Part shown: in pieces, positions 1-9,858 of the stretch
Layout: every line of letters starts with the position of its first letter
How positions within the stretch are numbered: position 1 is the first letter of the stretch
Source: Salinicola tamaricis
Lineage (GTDB): Bacteria; Pseudomonadota; Gammaproteobacteria; Pseudomonadales; Halomonadaceae
Reading direction: 5' to 3'
DNA: 64,000 bases
Assembly (NCBI RefSeq): GCF_003006155.1
Contig: NZ_CP023559.1
Location: forward strand, 2,418,001-2,482,000
Made by a program: the position numbers and the translations under genes
The notes under the pieces: model-generated
Database searches by the model: none
Told to the model about the DNA's origin: nothing
What the model saw: the letters and a program-made list of their open reading frames with translations, nothing else

Positions 1-873
1 GGCTTACCCGCAGCGCCTCCCGCAGGGCGATGCCGCTGCGGGTGAGGATCGCCAGGGTGCGGGTCAGGCGCCCGGTGTCGAGTAGCCGGATCAGCTCGCC
101 CAGGCGCGGCAGACCGAGCAGCAGGGCGTCGAGCCTTGCCCGCGGCGCCGGGCGCCGCAGTACCCGTGCCGCCAGCGGTACGCTCAGCAGCAATAGCGCT
201 AGCAGCCATGGGCCCAGGCTCAGCATCAGGTGGGAAAGAGTGATCATCAGCCGGGTCAGCCACGGCAGCGCCATGTCGGAGCGCTCGAACTGCTGCGCCA
301 GGCGTGGCACCACCCAGGTCATCAGCCCGCTCACCACCGCCAGCGAGACCCCTGCCAGTACCAGCGGATAGACCAGCGCGGTGCGCGCCTTCTGGCGCTG
401 CGCCTGGACCCGTTCCAGATGGTCGGCCAGGCGTTCGAGCACCAGCGCCAGGCGTCCGGCGCGCTCGCCGGCGGCGACCAGCGAGCGGTAGAGCAGGTCG
501 AAGCTCGCGTGGGGCTTCAGGCTGTCGGCCAGCGAGTGGCCTTCGCGCACCCGAGTGCCCACCGCCAGCGCAGCGCCCGCTCGCGCTGGCGCTCGGCCTG
601 GCGGGTGAGGGCGTCGAGGGCGTCGCTGAGCGGGATGCCGGCGTCGATCAGCGTCGCCAGCTGGCGCGTGAGCAGCGCCAGGCTGGTGGTATCGAGGCGC
701 CCACGGCCCGCGCTGCGACCCGCGGCATCGGCGCTACGCACCAGCGCCAGGCGGCGCGGAAACAGACCACGCTCGTGCAGCAGCTGGCGCGCCTGACGCT
801 CGCTCTCAGCCTGCAGCACGTCGCGCTGGCGGCGGCCGTCGGGGCTCAGGGCCAGATAGCGATAGGTGGGCAT
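1..873 (-). CDS. gspF: Type II secretion inner-membrane platform protein GspF (3' end outside window, frameshifted)
   Basis: GspF is the polytopic inner-membrane platform protein that couples the GspE ATPase to pseudopilus assembly. The N-terminus (MPTYRYLALSPDGRRQRDVL) is typical of the family, and the frame contains the first T2SSF helical domain. The frame breaks near 565-580; after a one-base shift it resumes as a GspF-like sequence (TRVREGHSLADS, then helices and TGRLTRTLAIL) down to base 1. The ATG at 873 is preceded by GGAGAG. It follows gspE after a 126-base gap that holds a GCCCGTCA/TGACGGGC inverted repeat (905-912/929-936). The C-terminal domain lies beyond the window. Identity is secure; the break is probably a sequencing error. 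Confidence 0.88.
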
Positions 874-999
874 CGACTCTCCCCAGTAGCGATGTCGATA
901 TGACGCCCGTCACGCATCGCGACGGCCATGACGGGCATCGATGGCGCCGTAGTCTGACCCACGGTCGATGGCAGTTTGAGGTCAGCGCGGGCCGCGCGC

Positions 1000-2508
1000 T
1001 CAGCGGTGGATCGCACGCAGCACCTCGTCGAGGGCGGTTTCGCCCGCTGCCAGCCGCGCCAGCGCCGCCTGCGCCAGGCTCTGGGCGCCGGCCTGGCCGA
1101 AGGCGTACTCGGCCAGCGCCGCCTCCGGGGCGCGTTCGTGGATCATGCCGGCCAAATGGGCGTCAATGGGGATGAACTCGTAAAGCCCCAGGCGCCCGCG
1201 ATAGCCGCTGTGGTCGCAGCTCTCGCAGCCCTGGGGCTCGGCCAGCCGCGACAGCGTCTCGATGCCGGGCAGCCACTGGGCGTCGTCGGCTCGGCGCGGG
1301 CGCCACTCGCAGCACGCCGGGCACAGCCGACGCACCAGGCGCTGCGCCATCACTCCCTTGAGGCTGGTCGCCAGCAGAAACGGCTCGATGCCCATGTCGC
1401 GCAGGCGCGCGATCGCTCCCAGCGCACTGTTGGTGTGCAGGGTCGAGAGCACCAGGTGGCCGGTGAGACTCGACTGCACCGCGGTGGCGGCGGTCTCCAG
1501 ATCGCGGATCTCGCCGATCATGATCACATCCGGGTCCTGGCGCAGGATGGCGCGCAGGCCCCGGGCGAAGGTCAGCCCGGCATGGGGGTTGACCGGGGTC
1601 TGCCCGATACCGGGGATGGCGTACTCCACCGGGTCCTCGACGGTGAGAATGTTGCGGCTGCGGTCGTTGAGCGCATTGAGGCTGGCGTAGAGGGTGGTGG
1701 TCTTGCCCGAGCCGGTGGGCCCGGTGTTGAGCAGGATGCCGTTGGGCTGCTCGAGTACCCGGCGGTAGCGCTCGAGCACGGCCGGCGGCATGCCCAGGCG
1801 GTCGAGGTCGAGCAGCGCGGCGTGCTTGTCGAGCAGACGCATCACCACCCGCTCGCCGTGGATGCCGGGCAGGGTAGAGACGCGGATATCGACGTCGCGG
1901 CCGGCGGCGCGCACGGTGATGCGGCCATCCTGGGGCTGGCGCTTCTCGGCGATGTCGAGCCGCGCCATCACCTTGATTCGCGAGATCAGCACCGGCGCCA
2001 GCACCCGCGGCGGACGCAGCGCCTCGCGCATGGCGCCATCCACCCGCAGCCGGATCACCAGCTCGCGCTCGAACGGCTCGACGTGGATGTCTGACGCGGA
2101 CAGGCGCAGGGCCTCGGAGAAGACGCCGTTGATCAGCCGGATCACCGGCGCTTCGTTCTCGCTCTCGAGCAGATCCTCGGCGCGCGGCAGCTCCTGCATC
2201 AGGCTGTCGAGGTCGACGTGCTCGGCCAGGCCCTCCAGCAGCGCCGCGTTGTCGGCGCGTTCACCGTCGTGCAGCGCGGCCAGACGCGCCTCGAAGGTGT
2301 CGCCATCGAGCCACTCGCAGCCTTCGGCGCGGCCCAGGCGGCGCTGGATATCCTGTAGCACCTCGAGCTGCAGCGGCGATGGCGTGTCGCGGCACAGCAG
2401 GCGGTAACCCTGCGTGCCCGGGGCCAGCGCCACCCCGGCACGCTTGGCCAGTCGATAGGGCAGCGGCGCGAGGTCGTCGCCGGCGCTGAAGGCCGCGGTC
2501 GCGGTCAT
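1000..2508 (-). CDS. gspE: Type II secretion ATPase GspE
   Basis: This is the cytoplasmic hexameric ATPase that powers type II secretion. It is 502 residues and unbroken. Visible features are the Walker A motif GPTGSGKTTTLYASL, the Asp box (NILTVEDPVEY), a Walker B region (DPDVIMIGEIRD), the His box (STLHTNSALGAI) and a C-terminal tetracysteine zinc motif (CPAC...CESC), which marks GspE rather than a PilB-type ATPase. The frame is open upstream to 2685, but the ATG at 2508 is chosen because it gives a normal GspE N-terminus and because the probable gspD stop overlaps it as ATGA. It lies between gspD and gspF in the same operon. Confidence 0.93.
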   Translation of the reverse strand: MTATAAFSAGDDLAPLPYRLAKRAGVALAPGTQGYRLLCRDTPSPLQLEVLQDIQRRLGRAEGCEWLDGDTFEARLAALHDGERADNAALLEGLAEHVDLDSLMQELPRAEDLLESENEAPVIRLINGVFSEALRLSASDIHVEPFERELVIRLRVDGAMREALRPPRVLAPVLISRIKVMARLDIAEKRQPQDGRITVRAAGRDVDIRVSTLPGIHGERVVMRLLDKHAALLDLDRLGMPPAVLERYRRVLEQPNGILLNTGPTGSGKTTTLYASLNALNDRSRNILTVEDPVEYAIPGIGQTPVNPHAGLTFARGLRAILRQDPDVIMIGEIRDLETAATAVQSSLTGHLVLSTLHTNSALGAIARLRDMGIEPFLLATSLKGVMAQRLVRRLCPACCEWRPRRADDAQWLPGIETLSRLAEPQGCESCDHSGYRGRLGLYEFIPIDAHLAGMIHERAPEAALAEYAFGQAGAQSLAQAALARLAAGETALDEVLRAIHR

Positions 2509-4744
2509 GGCGCCAGGCTCCCAGGCGGCTGCGCTGGTCCGGGAAGAGCGCGCTCCAGCGCGGCTGACCCGGCGTGCTCGGCGCCGCGCTAGCCATACCC
2601 GCGCCAGTCGAAGGCGTACCGCCGGCCGAAGATGAGCCGCCGGCCGCTGTGGTGGCCGCTTCCCACGGCGCCAGCGCTTGGTCATCGTCGAAGCCGGCGA
2701 GCAGCTGCTGGGCGCGCATGTAGCGGTACTTGTCGGCGGTGGCGCTGTCCATCTGGGCGGCGTCGCGCAGCACCCGGGCGCGGATGAACACCATCAGGTT
2801 GCGCTTCTCCTGCTCGTCGCGGTTGTACTGGAACAGCTTGCCGATCAGCGGGATGTCGCCCAGTAGCGGCACCTGGGCCGAGCTCGAGTTGCCGGCGTTG
2901 CTGATCAGCCCGCCGAGCACCACGATGCCGCCGTCGCGAGTGATCACCGAGGTCTCGATTTCGCGCTTGTTGGTGACCACGTCGGAGGCCTGGACATTGG
3001 GATCGATCGACGACACCTCCTGAACGATGTCCATGCGAATGGTGTTGTCGGAGCTGATCGAGGGGCGGATGCGCAGGCTGACCCCGATATCCTCGCGCTG
3101 GATGATCTGGTAGGGGTTCTCGTTGAAGGTCGTGGAGCCGGTGACGAAAGGCACCTCCTGGCCCACCAGGATGTAGGCCTGGGCGTTGTCGAGGGTGGTC
3201 AGCGAGGGCGTCGACAGCAGATTGGTCTCGCTGTCGCTCTGCAGCGCGCCGAGCAGGGCGGCGAAGCTCACGCCGCTGTCGCTGACCCGGCCCACCCCGG
3301 CGCTGACCCCGGTGATGCTGCCGAGCAGCCGCGCCAGCTGGCTGGTGTCGTTGCGCGCGGCGGCGCCGGCGATGGCGTTGATCCCCGGCTGGCCGTCGGC
3401 GGCGTAGTTGAACCCGCCCACCGGCACCGTGCCGCTGCCGGAGAGATCGCCGAACAGCCACTGCACGCCCAGGCGCTTGGCGCGCGACTCGGTGATCTCG
3501 GCGATGATCGCTTCCACCGCTACCTGGGCGCGGCGGATATCGAGCTTCTTGATGATGCTGGCGTAGGCGTCGAGCCGCGCCGGCGGGCCGATCAGTACCA
3601 GGGCGTTGGTCGAGGGGTGGACAGCGAAGCCGACCGCGTCGTCGCCGCTGCCGAGGGTGCCGGCGAGCGCGGCGTTGCGGCTGGTGGCGTCCGGTAGCGC
3701 AGGCAGCCCGCTGCCGTTGCTACCCATGCCGCTGCTTGCGCTGGTGAGGCTGCCGCCCTGCAGGGCACCGCCACCACTGCCGGCGCGCTGCAGCAGTTGC
3801 TGTACCTGACTCTGGGGGTTGGCGCTGCCCGTGTTCTGGGCGCGGTCGCCGGTCAGCCCGGCGAGCACTGAGACCACCGATTCGGCGCTGACGTTGTCCA
3901 GATAGATCACCCGGGTGTTGCGCTGCTGTGCTTCGGCCTGGGGCTTGTCCAGCGAGGCGGCGAGCTGGCGCACCCGGGCCAGCCCAGCGGGGTCGCCGTA
4001 GGCCACCAGAGCGTTGGCGCGCGGATTGGCCACCACCTTCACCTGGCCGCCGCCCTCGCGCTGCATCAGCGTATCCAGGGTGCCGGCGAGTTCATCGGCG
4101 GAGGCGTGCTCGAGCGGCAGTACCGCGGCCTGGAGATCGCGCTGGCGGTCGAGACGCTGGGCCAGTTGGGTCAGTCGCTGGAGGTTGTCACGCCAGTCGG
4201 TGACCACCACCAGATGACTCTCCGGCCATGGCGTGACCGTGCCCACCTGGCTGTCGACCAGCGGCTGCAGCACGCCGGCCAGAGTGGCGGCGTCGAGGTT
4301 GCGCGTGGCGATCACGCTGGTGGCGACATTGCCCCCCTGGGCGTTGTCACCAAGCGGTAGCGGCTGGGTGCGCGAGGCCTGGGCCGGCACGATGCGCACC
4401 TGGCCGTCGGCGAGCGGCACCGTGGCGTAGCCGTTGATCTGCAGTTCGTTCTGGAACAGGCGGTAAAGCTCGTCGGCGCTCAGCCGGCGCTGGCTGGTCA
4501 ACGAGATGTTGCCCTGTACCCGCGGGTCGACGATGAAGGCGTGGCCGGTGATTCGCCCCACGCTGTCGATGAATTCGCGCAGGCTGGTCTGCTGGAAGTC
4601 GACGTCGTAGCGCGGCGTGGCGTCCGCTGCCGTGGTGCTGATGTCATCCCCGGGCGTCTGGGGCTGGGTCTGTGACTGGGCCGGGGTCGGGAGCAGCAGG
4701 GCCAGCAGCAGCGTGATCACCAGTCGATACGGCTGGGGTCTCAT
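2505..4744 (-). CDS. gspD: Type II secretion outer-membrane secretin GspD
   Basis: GspD forms the outer-membrane secretin channel. A signal peptide covers about residues 1-25 (LVITLLLALLLPTPAQSQ). An N0 domain follows (DVDFQQTSLREFIDSVGRI), then N1-N3 repeats, a Ser/Gly-rich insert and the secretin core with VGQEVPF, VTNKREIETSVITRDGGIVVLGGL and VPLLGDIPLIGKLF. As read, the frame continues past gspE's start to 2261. One base missing in a GGG run near 2525 would instead end GspD at the TGA at 2505-2507, overlapping gspE's ATG. That shorter end is taken because gspC/gspD overlap in the same way. No S-domain or pilotin gene is visible. Confidence 0.9.
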
Positions 4745-5247
4745 GGGGATGACTCCGAAAGCGTGGATGAAGTGGCGGCCGGTGTGCTCGGCCCGACGCG
4801 GACGATGGCGCCGCTGGGGACCGTGTCAGGCTCGGGCCAGGCCAGGCGCTCCAGGCGCCCATCGCGGGACAGCACCACGCCTTCGCTATCGATACGCGCC
4901 AGGGTGATGCCTGCGGCGATGCGATCCCCCGGCATCAGCGCGCGCTGACCGTCGGGGGTCGCCAGCACCACCAGCGAGTTCGCGCCTCGGCTCAGCGCCC
5001 GGCCGACCACCTGGTAGGGCAGGTCGGTGAGCGGGATGCGCGTGTCCGCCGCGATGGCCTGCGGCTGCCAGGCGGTGGGCACCGGCGGCAGCGCGGCGGG
5101 GTCGAGGATGAAGGTCGTCGGCGCCGAGACGGACGCGGCAGGCGCCAGCAGTCGTGCCGCGCCGCTCAGCGCTTGGGCCGCCAGCCACGCCAGCAGACAC
5201 AGCGCCAGCCACCGTGCCGGGGCGCTCAGCCAGGCCGGGGGCGTCAT
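4741..5247 (-). CDS. gspC: Type II secretion inner-membrane protein GspC (short form)
   Basis: GspC links the inner-membrane platform to the secretin. The product is about 168 residues: one transmembrane helix (WLALCLLAWLAAQALSGAARLL) followed by a periplasmic homology region (PYQVVGRALSRGANSLVVLATPDG ends the first half) that binds the N0 domain of GspD. It stops soon after the homology region, so it lacks the PDZ or coiled-coil domain carried by longer GspC proteins. The ATG at 5247 is chosen because its ATGA overlaps the stop of the upstream SoxB-like gene, and its own stop overlaps gspD's start. The open frame runs upstream to 5373 without a better start. Confidence 0.85.
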   Translation of the reverse strand: MTPPAWLSAPARWLALCLLAWLAAQALSGAARLLAPAASVSAPTTFILDPAALPPVPTAWQPQAIAADTRIPLTDLPYQVVGRALSRGANSLVVLATPDGQRALMPGDRIAAGITLARIDSEGVVLSRDGRLERLAWPEPDTVPSGAIVRVGPSTPAATSSTLSESSP

Positions 5248-7001
5248 ACGCTCAGACGCGCCTGCGGATGCCAGCCGGGATGCCCCTCGACGTAACGTGC
5301 CTCGACGCTCGGTGGCGTGGGAGCCGGCGGGGTGCCGCCGTGGTCGTTGAGATAGCGCTCCAGGCGCTGCCACAGCGGTTCGCCGCCGGCCTGGGGGCGG
5401 GCGCTGAAGCTGCGCCAGGTGATTCCGCCGGGCAGTGCATCGAGATGCGCGCGTTCTCCCGCGGCGGCGCCGTAGTCGAGCATCCAGTGGGTCGCCGAGA
5501 GGCGCGGCAGGTCGCGGCTGTCATTGAGGATCAGCGGCAGGCCTAGACTGCTGTCCAGCGCGCGTTCGAGCAGACGCTTCAGCGCGTCGGGGTCCGGCGC
5601 GAGATCGACGACCCGCGCCGGATGGCCGCCGCTCAGGCGCCACAGATGGTCGCGGGTGATCGTCTCGCCCGGGGCCAGCAGGGTGTCGTGGCGCAGCCCC
5701 GGGAGCAGGGCGCGGGTGGCATCGCTATTGGCACTGAGGGCGGCGGCGATCAGGCCGTCCCAGCTGCCGCCGACGCTGTCGCGGCGCCATAGCCAGCCGG
5801 GGGCGCTGCCCAGCGGGCGGTCGAGCCAGCCGGCATAGGGCGCGCGCAGGGCGTCGAAGCGTGTCTGGTGTTCCGCTGCCGCGGCGTCCGGCGTGACGTC
5901 GTTGCGCTGGAAATCGGCGTGGATCTGCCAACCGCTCTGGGTACTGCGACAGCTGAGATGAAAGAAGCCGCTGGCGTGGCTGCCGGGGAGACACAGTGGT
6001 ACCGGGGCGCCGTGGGGGGTGTCCACCGCGATCAGCGTGGGCCAGAAATCCTGGCCGCGGGCGCCTAGCACCAAGTCGACTCGCGGCAGCGTTCCGGCCA
6101 GCCAGCGTGCGGTGGCGCTGCCGGTGTCGGCCAATAGCACCACCAGATCGGCGCCTTCGGCGGCCTTGGCCACGCTCTCGGCCAGGGATCGGTACCACTG
6201 ATCGAGCGGGCGGGTCTCGTCCAGGGCGTTGGGGTCGCTGGCGCCGACCACCGCCACCTGGACGCCATCGCGTTCGAAGCGGGTCGCCACGCTGACGCCG
6301 GCGGGTGGCGCGGCCAGATTGCCCAGCACCGGGCGCGCGTAGTCGCGTAGAGCGCCGGGGCGCGCTGTGGCCAGAGTACGCGCTCGTCGCTGCTGACCCG
6401 GGCATCGCTGGCGAGCAGGCGGCTGGCGGCGACGCCGGCGCTGCCGTTGGCGAGATGCCCCAGGCCGCTGCCGCTCCAGCACTGGCCGTTCTCCAGGGTC
6501 AGAGTGCTCTTGGCGCCGAGTTCACGGCGCAGCCGCGCGAGTTGGGCGGCCAGGCCGCCATAGCCGGCGGTGTGGCGCCGCGCGGCGCTGCGAGGCGTAT
6601 AGAGGTCGGCCCATTCGGCGCCGGCACTGCCGACCAGCGTGGTCACGCCGTCCGCGGTGGCCCAGGGGGCGGCGCCGAGCAGTTCCGCCGGGCCGAGATA
6701 GGTGGCGGGGGCGACGATCCGCGTGGGACCGAGACACTCCAGGGTATCGGCGACGTAGAGCAGCTCGACCTGGTGTCCCGGTGTCGGTGCGCGTGCCGTG
6801 CGCGTCGAGATCGAAGACGTGGCGCAGCCGCCCAGCCCGGTACCGAGCAGCGCACCACCCAGGGCCGACGAGGCGACGGCGGATCGGGTCGCAGCGCCGG
6901 CCGTCGTTGGCCCGAGGGTCAATGGTCGGGACGCTGTTGGCCGGGGCGTCGATGGCTGGGGCGTCGATGGCCGGAGCGTCTATGGAAAGGGGGTCAGTCA
7001 T
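5244..7001 (-). CDS. SoxB/5'-nucleotidase-family exported protein with degenerate metal site
   Basis: The C-terminal two thirds follow the SoxB/UshA plan closely: a second-domain region with APYAGWLDRPLG, LWRRDSVGGSWDGLIAAAL, LLPGLRHDTLLAPGETIT and a final Tyr/Gly-rich region. In the first domain, positions that carry metal ligands in SoxB are replaced: FTDxH reads VADTL, DGGDTW reads ENGQCW, the GHWEF region lacks the His, SHNG reads ADTG, and GHTHD reads GARGQD. Catalysis is therefore doubtful. The N-terminus has three IDAPA repeats, an Arg-rich stretch and a small-residue hydrophobic segment ending LGGC, suggesting Tat or lipoprotein export. Frameshifts lie near 6360 and within the signal region (about 6850-6900). 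The start at 7001 has GGGAG upstream. No sox genes are nearby. Confidence 0.7.
6939..6983. repeat. Three 15-bp tandem repeats in the 5' end of the SoxB-like gene
   Basis: Units at 6939-6953, 6954-6968 and 6969-6983 are near-identical (GGCCGGGGCGTCGAT on the plus strand, with two or three substitutions). On the coding strand they encode IDAPAIDAPAIDAPA just after the start codon. The length is a multiple of three, so copy number can change without breaking the frame. Confidence 0.85.
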
Positions 7002-7064
7002 GGGGCTCCCGCGAATGATCCAACGCGGCGCACGGTCTTCGCCGCCGCCGGACTCGGCATCCTA

Positions 7065-7093
7065 ATGACTGGGAGATGACGGTTTCGTGACGC
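7065..7093 (-). promoter_or_regulatory. Pho-box-like direct repeats (three units) facing the SoxB-like/gsp operon
   Basis: On the minus strand three 7-mers, GCGTCAC (7093-7087), CCGTCAT (7082-7076) and CAGTCAT (7071-7065), are spaced exactly 11 bp apart, matching the CTGTCAT-N4-CTGTCAT form of PhoB sites at 5, 6 and 6 of 7 positions. The array ends 64 bp upstream of the chosen start at 7001. A weak CATTAG could serve as -10. Binding by PhoB is inferred. Confidence 0.55.
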
Positions 7094-7120
7094 CGCCAGG
7101 GCTCTGGCTCTGCCGCCAAG

Positions 7121-7138
7121 TCGTCATGGGGTTGTCAC
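7121..7138 (+). promoter_or_regulatory. Pho box upstream of phoX
   Basis: TCGTCAT-GGGG-TTGTCAC fits the 7-4-7 spacing of PhoB sites, with 5 and 6 of 7 matches to CTGTCAT/C. A TAAGTT or CTAAGT hexamer begins about 9-10 bp downstream, where the -10 of a PhoB-dependent promoter is expected. A hairpin CCCGGTGA/TCACCGGG (7172-7193) lies in the presumed leader. Confidence 0.6.
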
Positions 7139-7257
7139 GTTGCTGCTCTAAGTTGCCTCCGGGTAACGCAGCCCGGTGACCGCATTCACCGGGACGCCAA
7201 GTGGCCGGCGGCGCGCATCGCCGGCCCGGGCGCCATGGCATCAGTCGACCGTCATTA

Positions 7258-9475
7258 GTGGATCACTCACAGAGAGGGGACACCCCAGAGCAAGGAAATC
7301 GAGGATCATCGCGTTCCAACCAGAGCGGCAACGAGCCGTTCACGTCGGTACTCTCCCGCCGTGTCTCGCGTCGCGGCATCATGCAGGGAGGCGCCGGACT
7401 GGCCGCCATGGGCCTGCTCGGCGGGTTCGGTCTGGCCGGTTGCAGCAGTGACGATAGCAACGACAACGGCAGCGCCGGCGGCGGCTCTTCAGAAGCCACG
7501 CCGCTGGCGCTGGCGTTCGCCTCGATTCGCGGTTCGCGCACCAATGGGGTGGTGGTGCCCGAAGGCTATGTCGCCCAAGTGGTGATCCCCTGGGGGACGC
7601 CGCTCGACAACAGCGTTGGCGCCTGGTCCGCGGACCGCAGCGTGACGCCCGACTACCAGGCGGCCAGCGTGGGCATGAACCACGACGGCATGCACAACTT
7701 CGCACTGAGCGAAGAGAGCGCCTCGCGCGAGTTCATCATGGCGCTCAACAATGAATATATCGACCAGGATGCGCTGTGGGCGCCTCAGGGTGGCCCGACC
7801 AATGCTTCCAGCGGCGCGCGCCCGGCCGACGAGGTACGCACCGAAATCAACGCCCACGGCGTGACCCTGGTCAAGCTGATGCTCGATGCCAACGGCCAGT
7901 GGCGTGAAGAGCGCGGTTCGCGCTACAACCGTCGTATCACCTCGGCCACGCCGATCGAACTCGCCGGCCCGGTGCGCGGCAGCGACTACGTGATCACCGC
8001 CTACTCCACCAACGGCACGCGCACCCGCGGCACCAACAACAACTGCGCCAACGGCTACACCCCCTGGGGCACCTACCTCACCTGCGAGGAGAACTGGCCC
8101 AATGTCTTCACCAAGTCTAGCGACCGTATCCTGACGACGAGCGCCTGGGTCTGCCCGATGGCCGCGGCCGCTACGGCTGGGAGACCGCCCAGGGGGCACC
8201 AACGGGGAGTTCGCGCGCTTCAACGCCACGCCGAGCGCGGCTTCCGCCGCCGGCGACTACCGCAACGAGCCGCGTACCTACGGCTACGTGGTGGAGATCG
8301 ACCCCTACGGCAACACCGCCAGCGTGGGCACCGAGACCGCCGCGCTCAAGCGCACCCATATCGGTCGTTTCCGCCACGAGGGCTGCTGGCCGGGCAAGGT
8401 GATCGAGGGCGAGCCGGTGGTGTTCTACTCCGGCCACGACTCGCGCAACGAGTACATCTACAAGTTCGTCTCCAAGGCCAAGTGGGACCCCCAGGATGCC
8501 AATCGCCCGGGTCAGGACTACGACCGCCTGGCGATCGGCTCCAAGTACCTCGACGAGGGCACCCTCTACGTGGCGCGCTTCAACGCCGATGGCAGCGGCG
8601 ATTGGCTGCCGCTGACTCCGGACGCTACCACCCAGAACGGCCGGCCGCTGTGGCAGGCGCTCAATCTGGCCAACGAGCGCGATCTCGCCGGGGTCATCAT
8701 CAATACCTGCGACGCCGCCGACTTCATGGGCGCGACGCCGATGGACCGTCCCGAGTGGGGTACCGTCGACCCCTCCTCGGGCGAGGTCTACATGACCCTG
8801 ACCAACAACTCCAAGCGCACTGCCGAAGGCACCGCCGCCACCTACACCGATGGTGGTAGCGACATCGAGGCGCTCGGCGCGGGCTATGCCACGGCCCCGG
8901 TCAATGCCGCCAACCCGCGGCCCGACAACGAGGGTGGCCAGGTCATTCGCTGGCGCGAGCCGTCGCCCGCTGGCACCAACTTCGAGTGGGAAGTGTTCGT
9001 CTTCGGCGCCGCCGAGAATGATCCCGACAACTTCTCGGGTCTCACCGAGCTCAACCAGTTCGCCAGCCCCGATGGCCTGTGGTACGACGATCGCGGCGAC
9101 GGTCGCGGCATCCTGTGGATCGAGACCGATAACGGCTACGACAACGTCACCGACTACACCAACGACCAGGTGCTGGCGGTGGTGCCGGGTAACGTCAGCC
9201 GCGGCCCGGGAGACAAGGCGGTGATCGATGCCGCCGACCAGGCCCAGCTCAAGCGCTTCGCCGTCGGCCCCAACGGCTGCGAGGTGACCGGTATCTTCGC
9301 CACGCCGGACAAGACCTCGCTGTTCATCAACATCCAGCACCCGGGCAACTGGCCGGCCGATCCTGACGCCAACGTGCAGGATGCCACGGTCGCCATCCCG
9401 AAGTCGGGCAGCGTGCGCGCGCGTGCCGCCACCGTGGTGATCCGCAAGCGTGATGGTGGCGAGATCGCGGTCTGA
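7258..9475 (+). CDS. phoX: PhoX-family alkaline phosphatase, Tat lipoprotein-like (two frameshifts)
   Basis: PhoX is a calcium/iron-dependent extracytoplasmic phosphomonoesterase induced by phosphate starvation. The N-terminus carries a twin-arginine signal (SRRGIMQGGAGLAAMGLL) ending in GLAGC, which could be lipidated. Downstream are PhoX hallmarks: VGMNHDGMHNF, the GTYLTCEENWPN motif holding the metal-binding Cys-Glu-Glu, GRFRHEGCW, and the C-terminal FINIQHPG. Frameshifts near 8140 and in a G run near 8190 split the gene. The start is uncertain: GTG 7258 is used because sequence before the Arg pair (SGNEPFTSVLSRR) is conserved in PhoX, but other starts are possible. A terminator follows at 9521. 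Confidence 0.88.
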
Positions 9476-9520
9476 TCCGCGGCTATCTCGTCACGTAAAC
9501 CAACTCGTCACACAAGTTTT

Positions 9521-9545
9521 GGGCCGCGCACAGCGCGGCCCTTTT
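9521..9545 (+). terminator. Rho-independent terminator of phoX
   Basis: A perfect 9-bp stem GGGCCGCGC/GCGCGGCCC with an ACA loop is followed by TTTT, 46 bp after the phoX stop. Confidence 0.85.
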
Positions 9546-9858
9546 GCATTTGGGGCGAGCGCATGGGGGACTTACGCCAGTGGCGGGGGCCGAGGCAACG
9601 GCGCCGCACCCGCTGTCAGCGCGGCCCAGGCACCGCTGAAATGAGCGCGCGCGACGTGAGTACCCGGAACGTAAGAACCCTAGATGTCAGAACAGTGGCG
9701 TGCTGGTCTGGAGAGCGATATAGACCGCGCTCGGCCCCTGGATGAGTGCCAGCGCTGGGGATACGTGATAGGGCTAGCGTCGAGAATCGCTGTAAGGCAG
9801 CGCGGAGTGCTACGGATGGGGGCCTGCCGCGCCCTGGCCGGGCGCGGCGATAGTGATC
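9546..9858. other. Intergenic region between phoX and ppk1
   Basis: These 313 bases separate two convergent genes. Apart from the ppk1-side hairpin listed separately, no coding sequence with a plausible start and composition, and no RNA gene, was recognised. Confidence 0.5.
9826..9848 (-). terminator. GC-rich hairpin downstream of ppk1
   Basis: A perfect 9-bp stem GCCGCGCCC/GGGCGCGGC with a 5-base loop lies 11 bp beyond the ppk1 stop. No U-tract follows on the minus strand, so termination by this hairpin alone is uncertain. Confidence 0.45.

Noticed and set aside
2261-2504. The C-terminal extension of GspD overlapping gspE
   Set aside because: It is out-of-frame gspE sequence; a missing G near 2525 restores a stop that overlaps gspE's start, matching the other junctions of the operon.
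5244-7001. Calling this gene soxB (thiosulfohydrolase)
   Set aside because: Fold similarity is clear, but nearly all metal ligands are replaced and no soxAXYZ genes are near, so thiosulfate oxidation is not supported.
8171-9340. A 389-codon open frame antisense to phoX
   Set aside because: Shadow of the phosphatase gene; composition and lack of motifs as for the other antisense frames.
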